This document shows positions 7,895 through 15,226 of a DNA stretch of 18,093 bases, piece by piece; positions within the stretch are counted from its first letter, which is position 1; each line of letters begins with the position of its first letter. The position numbers and the translations under genes are program-made. The stretch spans positions 1-18,093 of the forward strand of contig JAICWX010000175.1 of assembly GCA_025934635.1 (NCBI GenBank), read 5' to 3'. The notes beneath the pieces were generated by a model that made no database searches, was not told the DNA's origin, and saw only the letters and a list, made by a program, of their open reading frames with translations. The stretch comes from Streptosporangiaceae bacterium (GTDB taxonomy: Bacteria; Actinomycetota; Actinomycetes; Streptosporangiales; Streptosporangiaceae).

Positions 7895-8412
7895 CGGGTC
7901 TTTCTCCTCTCGTTCCAGCTCCGCTCGCAGGCCTCCAGCCAGCGCAGGTCGGCCTGGAGGCGCAGCACGACGCCCTCCAGCAAAAGCCCTGCCTCCGAGC
8001 CCGCGTCCTCGTCCAGCGCGGCCTGCTGCGCGCCGCGCAAGCGCCGCAGCAGCTCACGGCGCTGCGTCGCGATGATCCCGATCGGGTCGGCCAGGCCGGC
8101 CCGGGACGCAGCGATCAGCTTCAGGTGGAACTCGGCCAGGTCCGGCTTCGGCCAGTCCACTTCCGCCAGCCACTCGGTGACCCGCTCCTGCCCCGCCGGG
8201 GTGAGCTCGTACAGTTTCCGCTCCGACCGTGACCCGGCCTCCCGGTGACGCGCGATCAGGCCAGCCTTCTCCAGGCGCCCGAGAGTGACGTAGATCTGCC
8301 CGTCGTTCATCGCCTCGCCGAGCGGGCCCAGCGCCTGGATCAGGCGGCCCCGCAACTGAGAACCCTGGCACGCCTCCTTGGCCAGCAAAGCCAGCAAGAC
8401 CTCCTGCTGCAC
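7891..8412 (-). CDS. PadR-family transcriptional repressor
   Basis: This is a 173-residue regulator. The N-terminal winged helix shows EVLLALLAKEACQGSQLRGRL, then the PadR hallmark NDGQIYVTLGRLEKAGLI (about 36-53) and wing SERKLYELTPAGQ. The C-terminal half is a helical dimerisation domain (about 95-170). I choose GTG 8410-8412, six bases after an excellent AGGAGG. The frame is open further upstream, but that extension would translate the operator and promoter. The stop overlaps the ATPase start. It probably represses its own operon (padR, ATPase, permease) through the palindrome at 8424-8450 and is released by a ligand exported by the pump; the autoregulation is inferred from operator placement. 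Confidence 0.93.
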   Translation of the reverse strand: MQQEVLLALLAKEACQGSQLRGRLIQALGPLGEAMNDGQIYVTLGRLEKAGLIARHREAGSRSERKLYELTPAGQERVTEWLAEVDWPKPDLAEFHLKLIAASRAGLADPIGIIATQRRELLRRLRGAQQAALDEDAGSEAGLLLEGVVLRLQADLRWLEACERSWNERRKTR

Positions 8413-8423
8413 GCGTAGCCTCC

Positions 8424-8450
8424 TAACGGTTAGGTAAAACCTAACCGTTA
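8424..8450 (-). promoter_or_regulatory. Perfect 27-bp palindrome, likely PadR operator
   Basis: The arms TAACGGTTAGGT (8424-8435) and ACCTAACCGTTA (8439-8450) are exact reverse complements with a 3-base centre. The element lies just upstream of the padR ribosome-binding site and covers the proposed -10 box, so a bound dimer would block initiation. Binding by PadR is inferred from position. Confidence 0.8.
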
Positions 8451-8466
8451 TATCAATCAGCGTCAA
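8438..8466 (-). promoter_or_regulatory. Probable padR operon promoter
   Basis: On the minus strand TTGACG (plus 8461-8466) is followed after 17 bases by TAGGTT (plus 8438-8443), a good match to the actinomycete -35/-10 pattern. Initiation would fall near 8431, giving a short leader before the GTG at 8412. The -10 lies within the palindrome. Confidence 0.6.
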
Positions 8467-8512
8467 GGCCAATAGCCTGCATGACATCGAACGGCTCAGG
8501 ACCGAGTGCTAG

Positions 8513-9199
8513 CTAGCCCCGACCCGCCCGGCGCCACCGGTAGCGATGTTCCGGGCGTCCGCCGCTGCCGTAACGCAGCCTGATCTCGACGCGGCCCAGT
8601 TCGTGCAGGTGGCTGAGGTAGCGCTGGGCGGTGGCCCGGCTCATCCCGGTCATCTCGGCCAGCTCCGTCGCCGACATCTCCTGATCGCCCGAGCCGAGCA
8701 GGCGCTCGACGGTCTCCAGCGTGTGCGGCGATCGCCCCTTCGTGCCCGCCAGCTGGTCCGGGGCCCGGAGCGCGCCGAAGACCCGGTCGACGTTGCGCTG
8801 GTCGGGCTCGTGCAGCGCGGCCAGCCGGGACCGCATCTGCTGGTAGGACAGCAGCTTGTCCCGCAGCGCCGGAAAGCTGAACGGCTTCAGCAGGTAGTGC
8901 AAGGCGCCGCCCTGCATGGCGGCCCGGACGCTGTCCGTGTCCTTGGCCGCGGTGATGACGATCACGTCCACGGGCGGATGCCCCTCCCGGCGCAGCCGGG
9001 CCACCAGGTCCAGGCCATGCTCGTCCGGCAGGTACAGGTCGAGCAGCAGCAGGTCCGGGCGCAGCCGGTCCACCGCGGTGACCGCCTCGGCCGCCGTATG
9101 CGCCTTCGCGATCACCTGGAAGCCGTCCACCTTGCCGACGTAGGCGGCGTGGATGTCAGCGATGCGGAAGTCGTCGTCGATGACCATGACCCGGATCAT
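8513..9199 (-). CDS. CitB/DcuR-type two-component response regulator
   Basis: This is a 228-residue regulator. The receiver domain has acidic residues D8-D10 (VIDDDF), phosphoacceptor D54 (LLLLDLYLPD), T83 (VIVITAAKD) and K105 (YLLKPFSF). The C-terminal HTH reads SATELAEMTGMSRATAQRYL at about 175-194, followed by GRVEIRLRYGSGGRPEHRY. That order (receiver, linker, HTH of this type) is the CitB/DcuR class, which partners CitA/DcuS kinases. ATG 9197-9199 overlaps the kinase stop (ATGA), confirming the pair. The gene ends about 100 bp before the padR start; the padR operon has its own promoter in that gap. The likely target is the divergent uptake operon at 11174 (inference). Confidence 0.95.
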   Translation of the reverse strand: MIRVMVIDDDFRIADIHAAYVGKVDGFQVIAKAHTAAEAVTAVDRLRPDLLLLDLYLPDEHGLDLVARLRREGHPPVDVIVITAAKDTDSVRAAMQGGALHYLLKPFSFPALRDKLLSYQQMRSRLAALHEPDQRNVDRVFGALRAPDQLAGTKGRSPHTLETVERLLGSGDQEMSATELAEMTGMSRATAQRYLSHLHELGRVEIRLRYGSGGRPEHRYRWRRAGRG

Positions 9200-10890
9200 G
9201 TCCCCGGCCGGGCCTTCCCGGCCGGGGTGCCCGGCCCGGCGAGCGCCGCGGGCGCGTCATCCGGGCCGACGCACCGGGGCAGCACGGCGGTGAATACCGC
9301 GCCGCCGTCATAACCGACGCTGATCATCCCGCTGCGGCTCTCGACCACCTGCCGGACCAGGGCGAGCCCGAGACCCCGGCGGGCGCCCGTCGCCGAGGAT
9401 TTCGTGGTGACACCGTCCATGAAGATGGCTTCCCGCATATCGTTCGGCACGCCAGGCCCCGAATCGCGCACCCGTACCAGCAGGTCATGGTCGGCAGCGA
9501 CGATCGTCAGTTCCACCCAGCGCGGCCGTGACCCCAGGGCCGCGGCGTCTATCGCGTTGTCGATGAGGTTGCCGGCCACCGTCAGGACCTCGCTGATATC
9601 GCTGATCGGGCCGCCGACGCGGCTGTCGTCCATGACGCGCAGCTGGACGGCGCGCTCGTCGGCCAGCGAGACCTTGGCCAGGATCAGCGCGACCAGCTTG
9701 ACGTCCGGGATGCTGGCCTGCAGTCGCTCGGTGAGGTCGGCGCGGGCCGCGGACACCTCGGTCACGAACTGGATCGCCTCGCCATAGCGGCCCAGCTCGA
9801 CCAGCCCGACCAGGGTATGAAGCCGGTTAGCGAACTCGTGCGACTGGGCGCGCAGTGTCTCGGTCAGGCCGATCGCGTCATCCAGCTGCCGCTTCAGCGC
9901 CTCCGACTCGGTCCGGTCCTGGAACGTCACCACCCAGCCCAGGTGGCGCCGGCCCTCGTGCCGGATCGGCATCCGGTTGGCCGCCAGCACGCGGTCGCCG
10001 TGCAAGACCAGCAGATCGACGCCCTCGACCTCGCCGGTCACCACGTCGGCCAGCCGGCCCGGGGGCACCACGCCGCGCAGCGGGCGGCCCACGAAGTCCT
10101 CCGGGAGGCCGAGCAGCTGCCGGGCGAAGTCGTTGGCCAGCACGATCCGCTCGTACCGGTCGTATCCGAGCACGCCCTCCCGGATGCCGTGCAGCATCGC
10201 CTCGCGCTCCTGCAGGAGGGCCGCGATCTCGCGGAGTTCCAGGCCGAACGTCTGCCGCTTGAGCCGCCGCGCCAGGACCAGCGCCGCGAGCACGCCCAGG
10301 GCCAGCACGGCGAGGAAATAGGCGGCCAGCTCCGGTAGCGCCCTGGCCGCCTGCCCGGCCACCGTGGCGGTGAGGAAGCCGACCGACACCTGCCCGATCA
10401 GCTGGCCGTGACTGAAGAGGGGAGCCTTGCCGGTGGCCTCCACCCCGAGGGTGCCGTGCTGGATGCCCATCCAGGCCTTACCGGTGCGGAACGGCTCGGT
10501 GTACCTGGGCTCGCGGTCCGGATAGTCCACCGGCGTGCCGATCAGGCCGGGATTGCGGTGCGAGAGCCTGATGCCGGCGGCGTTGGTGACCACGACGAAC
10601 TTCGCTCCGGTGCTGCGCATGGCCGCCATCGCCATGCCCTGGACCGCGCCGCGGGGGCCGATCCCGCCCGGGTCGCCGGTCTCGACTGCCTTCTGCAGCC
10701 CGGGCTGAGAGGCGAGGCTCTGGGCCACCGCCAGGGCCCGGTGCTCGTACTGCCCGTCGAGCTGCCTGATCAGGTTCCATTGCACGACGAAGAACCCGGC
10801 CGCCATCGTGACCGTGAGAATCGCGACCGTCATGATGACGACCTGGGTGGACAGGCGCTGCCGGTGCAGGCGCCGGATGCGAGCCGTCAT
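9196..10890 (-). CDS. CitA/DcuS-type sensor histidine kinase
   Basis: This 564-residue kinase has an N-terminal helix (about 17-37). An extracytoplasmic CACHE-like sensor domain spans about 38-182 and contains the family-typical strings FVVVTNAAGIRLSHRNPGLIG and VSVGFLTA. A second helix spans about 187-207. A PAS domain (about 225-330) is followed by a SpoB-like phosphoacceptor helix QSHEFANRLHTLVGLVELG with H351. The HATPase domain has NLIDNAIDA (N441, N445), DSGPGV (477-482) and RGLGLALV. CitA/DcuS kinases sense small carboxylates directly through the CACHE domain. The ATG at 10888-10890 follows a modest AGGG site. It is divergent from an uptake ABC operon, so its ligand may be that transporter's substrate (inference). 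Confidence 0.95.
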   Translation of the reverse strand: MTARIRRLHRQRLSTQVVIMTVAILTVTMAAGFFVVQWNLIRQLDGQYEHRALAVAQSLASQPGLQKAVETGDPGGIGPRGAVQGMAMAAMRSTGAKFVVVTNAAGIRLSHRNPGLIGTPVDYPDREPRYTEPFRTGKAWMGIQHGTLGVEATGKAPLFSHGQLIGQVSVGFLTATVAGQAARALPELAAYFLAVLALGVLAALVLARRLKRQTFGLELREIAALLQEREAMLHGIREGVLGYDRYERIVLANDFARQLLGLPEDFVGRPLRGVVPPGRLADVVTGEVEGVDLLVLHGDRVLAANRMPIRHEGRRHLGWVVTFQDRTESEALKRQLDDAIGLTETLRAQSHEFANRLHTLVGLVELGRYGEAIQFVTEVSAARADLTERLQASIPDVKLVALILAKVSLADERAVQLRVMDDSRVGGPISDISEVLTVAGNLIDNAIDAAALGSRPRWVELTIVAADHDLLVRVRDSGPGVPNDMREAIFMDGVTTKSSATGARRGLGLALVRQVVESRSGMISVGYDGGAVFTAVLPRCVGPDDAPAALAGPGTPAGKARPGT

Positions 10891-11173
10891 GGTTCCCTAC
10901 CGTCGTCACGGCACCATCGCCGGGTGTTTCCGAAGTGTAACAACGGCCCGGCTTGACGCTGAAGGCCCGAACCGTGCGCAAAACGAGCAATACCAGCAAT
11001 ACGAGCGCCGCCGGCCTGGCTATCTCAGTTGAGCAGAACGCGCAAAAGATGCGGTAACGCGGCTTATCGACGCAACTCACATAAATATTGCCCGGCGCAT
11101 TCCGCCATTTTACCTTGGTGGCTCCTTCGCGAATTCGCATAAATGAGGATCCGGCCAGCCGAGGAGGATAACG
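10891..11173. promoter_or_regulatory. Divergent intergenic region (sensor kinase versus uptake operon)
   Basis: This 283-bp gap, clearly less GC-rich than its flanks, must hold promoters for both directions. It contains a direct repeat, AGCAATAC at 10986-10993 and 10995-11002 (9-bp period). It also has two AACGCG copies (11037-11042, 11056-11061) and a 10-bp palindrome GCGAATTCGC at 11129-11138. A weak rightward promoter candidate is TTGCCC (11088-11093), 17 bp spacing, TACCTT (11111-11116). A possible leftward -10 is TACACT (plus 10934-10939). None is strong. A GAGGAGG ribosome-binding site at 11161-11167 serves the ATPase. Confidence 0.5.
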
Positions 11174-12004
11174 GTGGCGAGCACAGTGGCCAGGCGGTCA
11201 GCGCAGATCGAGCTGAGCGGAGTGACGAAGCGGTTCGTTACCCCGTCCGGATCCATGTTCACGGCCCTGCGCGCCATCGACCTGGCGGTCGGCGCGGGCA
11301 GGTTCTGCGCGGTGGTCGGGCCGACCGGCTGCGGCAAGTCAACCACGCTGACGATGGTCGCCGGCCTGGACCGGCCCAGCACAGGCCAGGTATCGGTGGG
11401 CGGCCAGGCGGTCGACGGGATTACCGCGGGCACCAGTTTCATGTTCCAGGCCGACGCGCTGATGCCATGGAAAACCGTGCTGGGCAATGTGGCCCTCGGC
11501 CCGGTATTCCGTGGCGTGCCGAAGAAAGAGGCGCAGTCCCGGGCGCGCGACTGGGTGCGCCGGGTCGGCCTGGCGGGCTTCGAGGAACATCACCCGCATC
11601 AGCTGTCGGGGGGCATGCGCAAGCGGGTGAGCCTGGCCGCCGCGCTGATCAACGAGCCGTCGATCCTGCTGATGGACGAGCCGTTCGGCGCGCTCGACGT
11701 GCAGACCAAGGCGATCATGTCGAACGAGCTGCTCGGCTTGTGGGAGCAGACCAGGCCCTCGGTCATCTTCGTCACGCACGACCTCGAGGAGGCGATCGCC
11801 CTGGCCGACCAGGTCGTCGTGCTGACCGCGGGGCCCGGGACCGTCAAGGCGGTCTACGACATCGACCTGCCCCGGCCGCGCGGCGCGGTCCAGGAGATCC
11901 GCTTCGATTCCCGCTTCCTCGAGCTGCATCACCAGATCTGGGCGTCGCTGCGCGACGAGGTCGAGGCCGCGTATGCCCGCACCGCGCAAGGAGGACGGTC
12001 ATGA
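11174..12004 (+). CDS. Nitrate/sulfonate/taurine-type ABC transporter ATP-binding protein
   Basis: This is a 276-residue import ATPase of the SsuB/TauB/NrtD class. Walker A is GPTGCGKST (49-57). Q92 lies in SFMFQADALMPWKTVLGNVALG, the class-typical Q-loop region. The signature is LSGGM followed by RKRVSLAAALI (144-148 onward). Walker B is ILLMDE (164-169) with PFGALD, and the switch H202 lies in VTHDLEEAIALADQ. GTG 11174 follows GAGGAGG with a six-base spacer, which settles the start. The stop overlaps the permease ATG (ATGA). It provides energy for uptake with the permease and lipoprotein that follow. The class covers sulfonates, nitrate, riboflavin- or thiamine-precursor pyrimidines and aromatic compounds, so the substrate is open. 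Confidence 0.95.
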   Translation: MASTVARRSAQIELSGVTKRFVTPSGSMFTALRAIDLAVGAGRFCAVVGPTGCGKSTTLTMVAGLDRPSTGQVSVGGQAVDGITAGTSFMFQADALMPWKTVLGNVALGPVFRGVPKKEAQSRARDWVRRVGLAGFEEHHPHQLSGGMRKRVSLAAALINEPSILLMDEPFGALDVQTKAIMSNELLGLWEQTRPSVIFVTHDLEEAIALADQVVVLTAGPGTVKAVYDIDLPRPRGAVQEIRFDSRFLELHHQIWASLRDEVEAAYARTAQGGRS

Positions 12005-12885
12005 GCGAGCAGGTTGGCGGCAGCGGCGCGATCGGCGTGATCAGCTCGCGAACCGAGGCCGGCGACACGGCCGACGTCCGCCACGCGGTCCGCCGCCGGA
12101 AGGTGCTGGTGTGGGCGGCCCGCCTGGCCACGCTGGTGGTCGTGATCGGCGGCTGGCAGCTGCTGACCAGCGCCAAGATCGTCGACCGGTTCTTCTGGGG
12201 CCAGCCCAGCGGAATCGTCGCCCAGCTGAACGACTGGGTCCGGCACGGTACCGCCTACGGCTCTATCTGGCTGCAGATCTGGACCACCTTCAAGGAGGCC
12301 GTCCTCGGCTTCGCCTTCGGCGTGATCACCGGAGTGCTCCTCGGCGTGCTGCTCGGCCAGTTCCGTTTCTTCTCCGATGTCCTGAGTCCTTACATCAAGA
12401 TCGCCAACGCTATCCCGCGTATCGTGCTCGGCTCCCTTTTCACCGTCGCCCTCGGCCTTGGCATCGCCGCCAAGGTGTCGCTGGCCGCGGTCCTGGTGTT
12501 CTTCGTGGTGTTCTTCAACGCCTTCCAGGGCGTCCGCGAAGTGGACCGCAACCTGCTCAACAATGCCCGCGTGCTCGGTGCCTCCCGCGGCGCGATTACC
12601 CGGCACGTCGTGATTCCCTCGGCGCTGACCTGGATCATCGCCAGCCTGCACGTCGCGTTCGGGCTCGCGATCATCGGCGCGATCGTCGGCGAGTTCCTCG
12701 GCGCCCAGCGGGGCCTGGGGCTGGTGATCGCCACCGCGCAGAACAACTTCAACCCGAACGGCGTGTTCGCCGCGATGTTCATCATCGCGGTCCTGGCCCT
12801 GACCGCCGAGGGCCTGATCGGCCTGCTGGAACGGCGCCTGCTGTCCTGGCGGCCGCCGTCACCGGTCGAGACCGCCGCCGCCTGA
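12001..12885 (+). CDS. Nitrate/sulfonate/taurine-type ABC transporter permease
   Basis: This 294-residue inner-membrane permease of the SsuC/TauC family has a cytoplasmic N-terminus of about 35 residues and then a helix at about 36-56. The transporter core (about 95-280) has several helices, and the coupling helix carries an EAA-like motif, NNARVLGASRGAITRHVVIP (187-206). Family-typical IVGEFLGAQRGLG follows at about 228-240, and the protein ends with a short tail ETAAA. The ATG at 12001 overlaps the ATPase stop, so the two are coupled. The binding-protein gene starts 40 bp downstream. Confidence 0.95.
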   Translation: MSEQVGGSGAIGVISSRTEAGDTADVRHAVRRRKVLVWAARLATLVVVIGGWQLLTSAKIVDRFFWGQPSGIVAQLNDWVRHGTAYGSIWLQIWTTFKEAVLGFAFGVITGVLLGVLLGQFRFFSDVLSPYIKIANAIPRIVLGSLFTVALGLGIAAKVSLAAVLVFFVVFFNAFQGVREVDRNLLNNARVLGASRGAITRHVVIPSALTWIIASLHVAFGLAIIGAIVGEFLGAQRGLGLVIATAQNNFNPNGVFAAMFIIAVLALTAEGLIGLLERRLLSWRPPSPVETAAA

Positions 12886-12925
12886 GTCCCTGCTCGTCAT
12901 CCCCACCGATGTAAGGAGTACCCCG

Positions 12926-14029
12926 ATGTCCAGACGTACCCTCCGCCCGATCGCGGCCGTAGCCGGCATCGCGGCCCTGGCGGCAGGCCTGGCCGCCTGC
13001 GGCGGCTCTTCCGGTACCGGCGGCTCGACCAGCGCCGGGAGCTCGAGCACCGCCGGATCCAGCGCCGCCGGGTCCAGCCTGCCGACCGTCACCCTGATGG
13101 TCGGCGGCATCGACAAGCAGATCTACCTGCCCTACCAGCTGGCACAGAACCTGGGGTACTACAAGAAGTACGGGGTCAACGTCCAGCTGTCCACCGAACA
13201 GAGCGGCGGCGTCGGCGCCGAGACGGCCATGGTCTCCGGGCAGGTCGACATGGCCGGCGCCTGGTACGTACACACCATCGACTTCCAGGCCAAGGGCAAG
13301 AACGTGGTGGACGTGGTTCAGCTGTCCGGGGCGCCCGGGGAGCGCGAGATGTGCGGTAAGGGCTCCGGCATCACCAGCCCGGCCGGCTGGAAGGGCAAGA
13401 GCCTCGGCGTCACCGATATCGGCTCCGGTACCGATGAGCTCACCGTTTACCTGGCGGCCCGGTACCACCTGACGAGCAAGGACATCAACCGCGTCGCCGT
13501 CGGCGCCGGCCCCACCTTCGTCGCCGCGCTTCAGCATGGCCGGATCGCCTGCGGCATGACCACCCAGCCCACGGCCGGGGCCATCCAGGCGCAGGGAATC
13601 GGGACTTCGGTGATCAACCTGGCCACCACCAGCGGCGCCCAGCAGTGGCTCGGCGGAGCCTATCCCGCGGCCGGCGTGCTGGCCCGCGCCGACTGGGTCG
13701 CCTCGCATCAGGCCGTCGTGCAGAAGGTCGTCGACGCGCTGGTCGCGACCATGCACTGGATCAGCACGCACAGCGCCGCGGACATCGCCAGCGCGATGCC
13801 GCCCGCGTTCGTCTCCAACGGGCTCACCACCAAGGCCGCCTACATCGCCGAACTGGCCCAGGACAAGGGCCAGTTCCTGGCCAACGGGATGATGCCCGCC
13901 AGCGGCCCGGCCACCGTACTGGCCATCGAGAAGTTCGTCGGCAACGTCACCGGCCCGGTCAACCTCGCCGGCACCTACACCAACCAGTACGCAATCGCCG
14001 CCAACAAGCTCGAGGGCTTCCTGAGCTGA
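12926..14029 (+). CDS. NMT1/SsuA-like substrate-binding lipoprotein
   Basis: This is a 367-residue binding protein with a lipoprotein signal ending GLAAC (C25), then a Gly/Ser/Thr/Ala-rich linker to about residue 52. The mature fold begins TVTLMVGGIDKQIYLPYQLA, then LGYYKKYGVNVQL, the common start of the NMT1/THI5-like and SsuA families. GQVDMAG and IACGMTTQPTAG further match the two-lobe ligand-binding fold, which usually holds a small planar or sulfonated ligand. ATG 12926 follows AAGGAG at 12913-12918. It is the third gene of the uptake operon. Next to a CitA-type kinase the ligand may be a carboxylate or aromatic acid, but this is only inference. Confidence 0.95.
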   Translation: MSRRTLRPIAAVAGIAALAAGLAACGGSSGTGGSTSAGSSSTAGSSAAGSSLPTVTLMVGGIDKQIYLPYQLAQNLGYYKKYGVNVQLSTEQSGGVGAETAMVSGQVDMAGAWYVHTIDFQAKGKNVVDVVQLSGAPGEREMCGKGSGITSPAGWKGKSLGVTDIGSGTDELTVYLAARYHLTSKDINRVAVGAGPTFVAALQHGRIACGMTTQPTAGAIQAQGIGTSVINLATTSGAQQWLGGAYPAAGVLARADWVASHQAVVQKVVDALVATMHWISTHSAADIASAMPPAFVSNGLTTKAAYIAELAQDKGQFLANGMMPASGPATVLAIEKFVGNVTGPVNLAGTYTNQYAIAANKLEGFLS

Positions 14030-14037
14030 CCGTCCCG

Positions 14038-14069
14038 CGCTGGGCCGGCCCGCCCGGGCCGGCCCAGCG
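14038..14069 (+). terminator. GC-rich hairpin after the binding-protein gene (likely terminator)
   Basis: The 15-base arms (14038-14052 and 14055-14069) are exact reverse complements around CC, forming a very stable stem nine bases after the stop codon. No T-run follows, as is common for actinomycete terminators. It may act as a terminator or a 3' mRNA stabiliser. Confidence 0.65.
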
Positions 14070-14085
14070 GCATTGGGACCGGGTA

Positions 14086-14178
14086 ATGCGGTCATTCCGC
14101 GAGCAGGTCATCCTCCAGGAGTATCGCGTAATCATCATCGCGGACGACGCGGTAGGCATCGGCCACCGGGCAGGATGA
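14086..14178 (+). CDS. Possible 30-residue small ORF (doubtful)
   Basis: ATG 14086 opens a 30-codon frame (MRSFREQVILQEYRVIIIAD at its start) with third positions mostly G or C. Its TGA overlaps the ATG of the next small ORF (ATGA). There is no clear ribosome-binding site. I do not recognise it; it may be a gene remnant or chance. Confidence 0.2.
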   Translation: MRSFREQVILQEYRVIIIADDAVGIGHRAG

Positions 14179-14282
14179 AGACGCTTACGAAGCGATCTTT
14201 CCTCCCCTGCTGTGACGATGCGGGGCGTTACGTGAATGAGCAGTGGCCTGAGATATTTTCCGGAGAGGACCGATTTCCATGA
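14175..14282 (+). CDS. Possible 35-residue small ORF coupled to the ABC ATPase (doubtful)
   Basis: The frame runs from ATG 14175 and encodes MKTLTKRSFLPCCDDAGRYV followed by NEQWPEIFSGEDRFP. Its TGA overlaps the ATG of the ABC ATPase (ATGA at 14279-14282), the same coupling used elsewhere in the window. Against it, only about 60 percent of third positions are G or C, far below the neighbouring genes, and it contains a CGCTT/AAGCG inverted repeat (14182-14194). It could be a leader peptide or simply leader sequence. Confidence 0.25.
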   Translation: MKTLTKRSFLPCCDDAGRYVNEQWPEIFSGEDRFP

Positions 14283-15223
14283 TTGAGGTACGGGACCTCA
14301 CGAAGCGCTACGGCGATAAGGTCGCCGTCGATGATTTGACGTTCGGCATCGAGCCGGGAAAGGTCACCGGTTTCCTGGGGCCGAACGGGGCGGGCAAGAC
14401 AACCACGATGCGCTGCATCCTCGGGCTTGACTACCCGGACAAGGGCACGGTCACCGTTGACGGCAAGGCGTTTCACGATTTCGCCTATCCGATGCGCGAG
14501 GTCGGCGCGCTGCTCGAGGCGAAGGCGGTGCACGGCGGCCGGTCGGCCTACAACCACCTGCGCTGCCTCGCCCAGACCAATAACCTGCCCCGGCGGCGGA
14601 TCGGCGAGACGCTGGAGCTTGTCGGCCTGACGGAGGTGGCGGCCAAGCGCTCCAAAGGGTTCTCCCTGGGGATGAGCCAGCGCCTGGGTATCGCCGCCAC
14701 GCTGCTCGGCGACCCGAAGATGGTGATGTTCGACGAGCCGGTCAACGGCCTCGACCCCGAGGGCATCCTGTGGATCAGGAACCTGATGAAGGCGCTGGCC
14801 GCCGAGGGGCGGACGGTGTTCGTCTCCAGCCACCTGATGTCGGAGATGGAGAACACCGCTGACCACCTGATCGTGATCGGCCGGGGCAAGCTGATCGCCG
14901 ACTGCACGATGGCGGACTTCGTCGCCCGGGCCTCCGGCGCGGCCGTGCGGGTGCGCACGCCATCAGCGGATCAGCTCATCCGGGCGGTCAGCGCGCTGGG
15001 CGCTACCGCCGGCACCAGCGATGACGGGTCAATCGAAGTCCGCGGCATGCCGGCCGAGCAGATCGGCGACCTGGCTTTCAGCGCGGGCATCCCGCTGCAC
15101 GAACTGGCCACGGTGCGGGCCTCGCTGGAAGAGGCCTTCATGGAGCTGACGGCGGACAGCGTGGAGTTCCGCGCCGATGCGCCCGGACCGCCGGCGAGCA
15201 CGATGATCGGCAGCGGGGTCTGA
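14279..15223 (+). CDS. ABC-2-type (BcrA/DrrA-like) exporter ATP-binding protein
   Basis: This 314-residue ATPase starts MIEVRDLTKRYGDKVAVDDL. Walker A is GPNGAGKTT (34-42), the signature is degenerate SLGMS (129-133) followed by QRLGIA, Walker B is MVMFDE (148-153) with PVNGLDPEG, and H185 lies in SSHLMSE. The first 220 residues are the ATPase; the rest (about 225-314) is a C-terminal domain like that of BcrA/DrrA exporters. ATG 14279 has GGAGAGGA nine bases upstream, and the permease starts three bases after the stop. These transporters export drugs, antibiotics or lipids, or help in antibiotic self-resistance; the substrate here is unknown. Confidence 0.94.
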   Translation: MIEVRDLTKRYGDKVAVDDLTFGIEPGKVTGFLGPNGAGKTTTMRCILGLDYPDKGTVTVDGKAFHDFAYPMREVGALLEAKAVHGGRSAYNHLRCLAQTNNLPRRRIGETLELVGLTEVAAKRSKGFSLGMSQRLGIAATLLGDPKMVMFDEPVNGLDPEGILWIRNLMKALAAEGRTVFVSSHLMSEMENTADHLIVIGRGKLIADCTMADFVARASGAAVRVRTPSADQLIRAVSALGATAGTSDDGSIEVRGMPAEQIGDLAFSAGIPLHELATVRASLEEAFMELTADSVEFRADAPGPPASTMIGSGV

Positions 15224-15226
15224 CCG

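Noticed and set aside
8413..8487. Longer PadR start upstream of 8412
   Set aside because: It would translate the operator and promoter; GTG 8412 has an ideal ribosome-binding site.
11129..11138. GCGAATTCGC palindrome as operator
   Set aside because: Ten bases of perfect symmetry can occur by chance; nothing else supports it.
11143..12885. Apparent 580-codon ORF from 11143 fused to the permease
   Set aside because: Only the part after 12001 is the permease; the earlier part is a wrong-frame reading of the ATPase.
12782..14095. 437-codon open frame on the minus strand opposite the binding protein
   Set aside because: The product is Gly/Ala/Asp-rich with no recognisable fold, while the plus strand encodes a clear lipoprotein binding protein.
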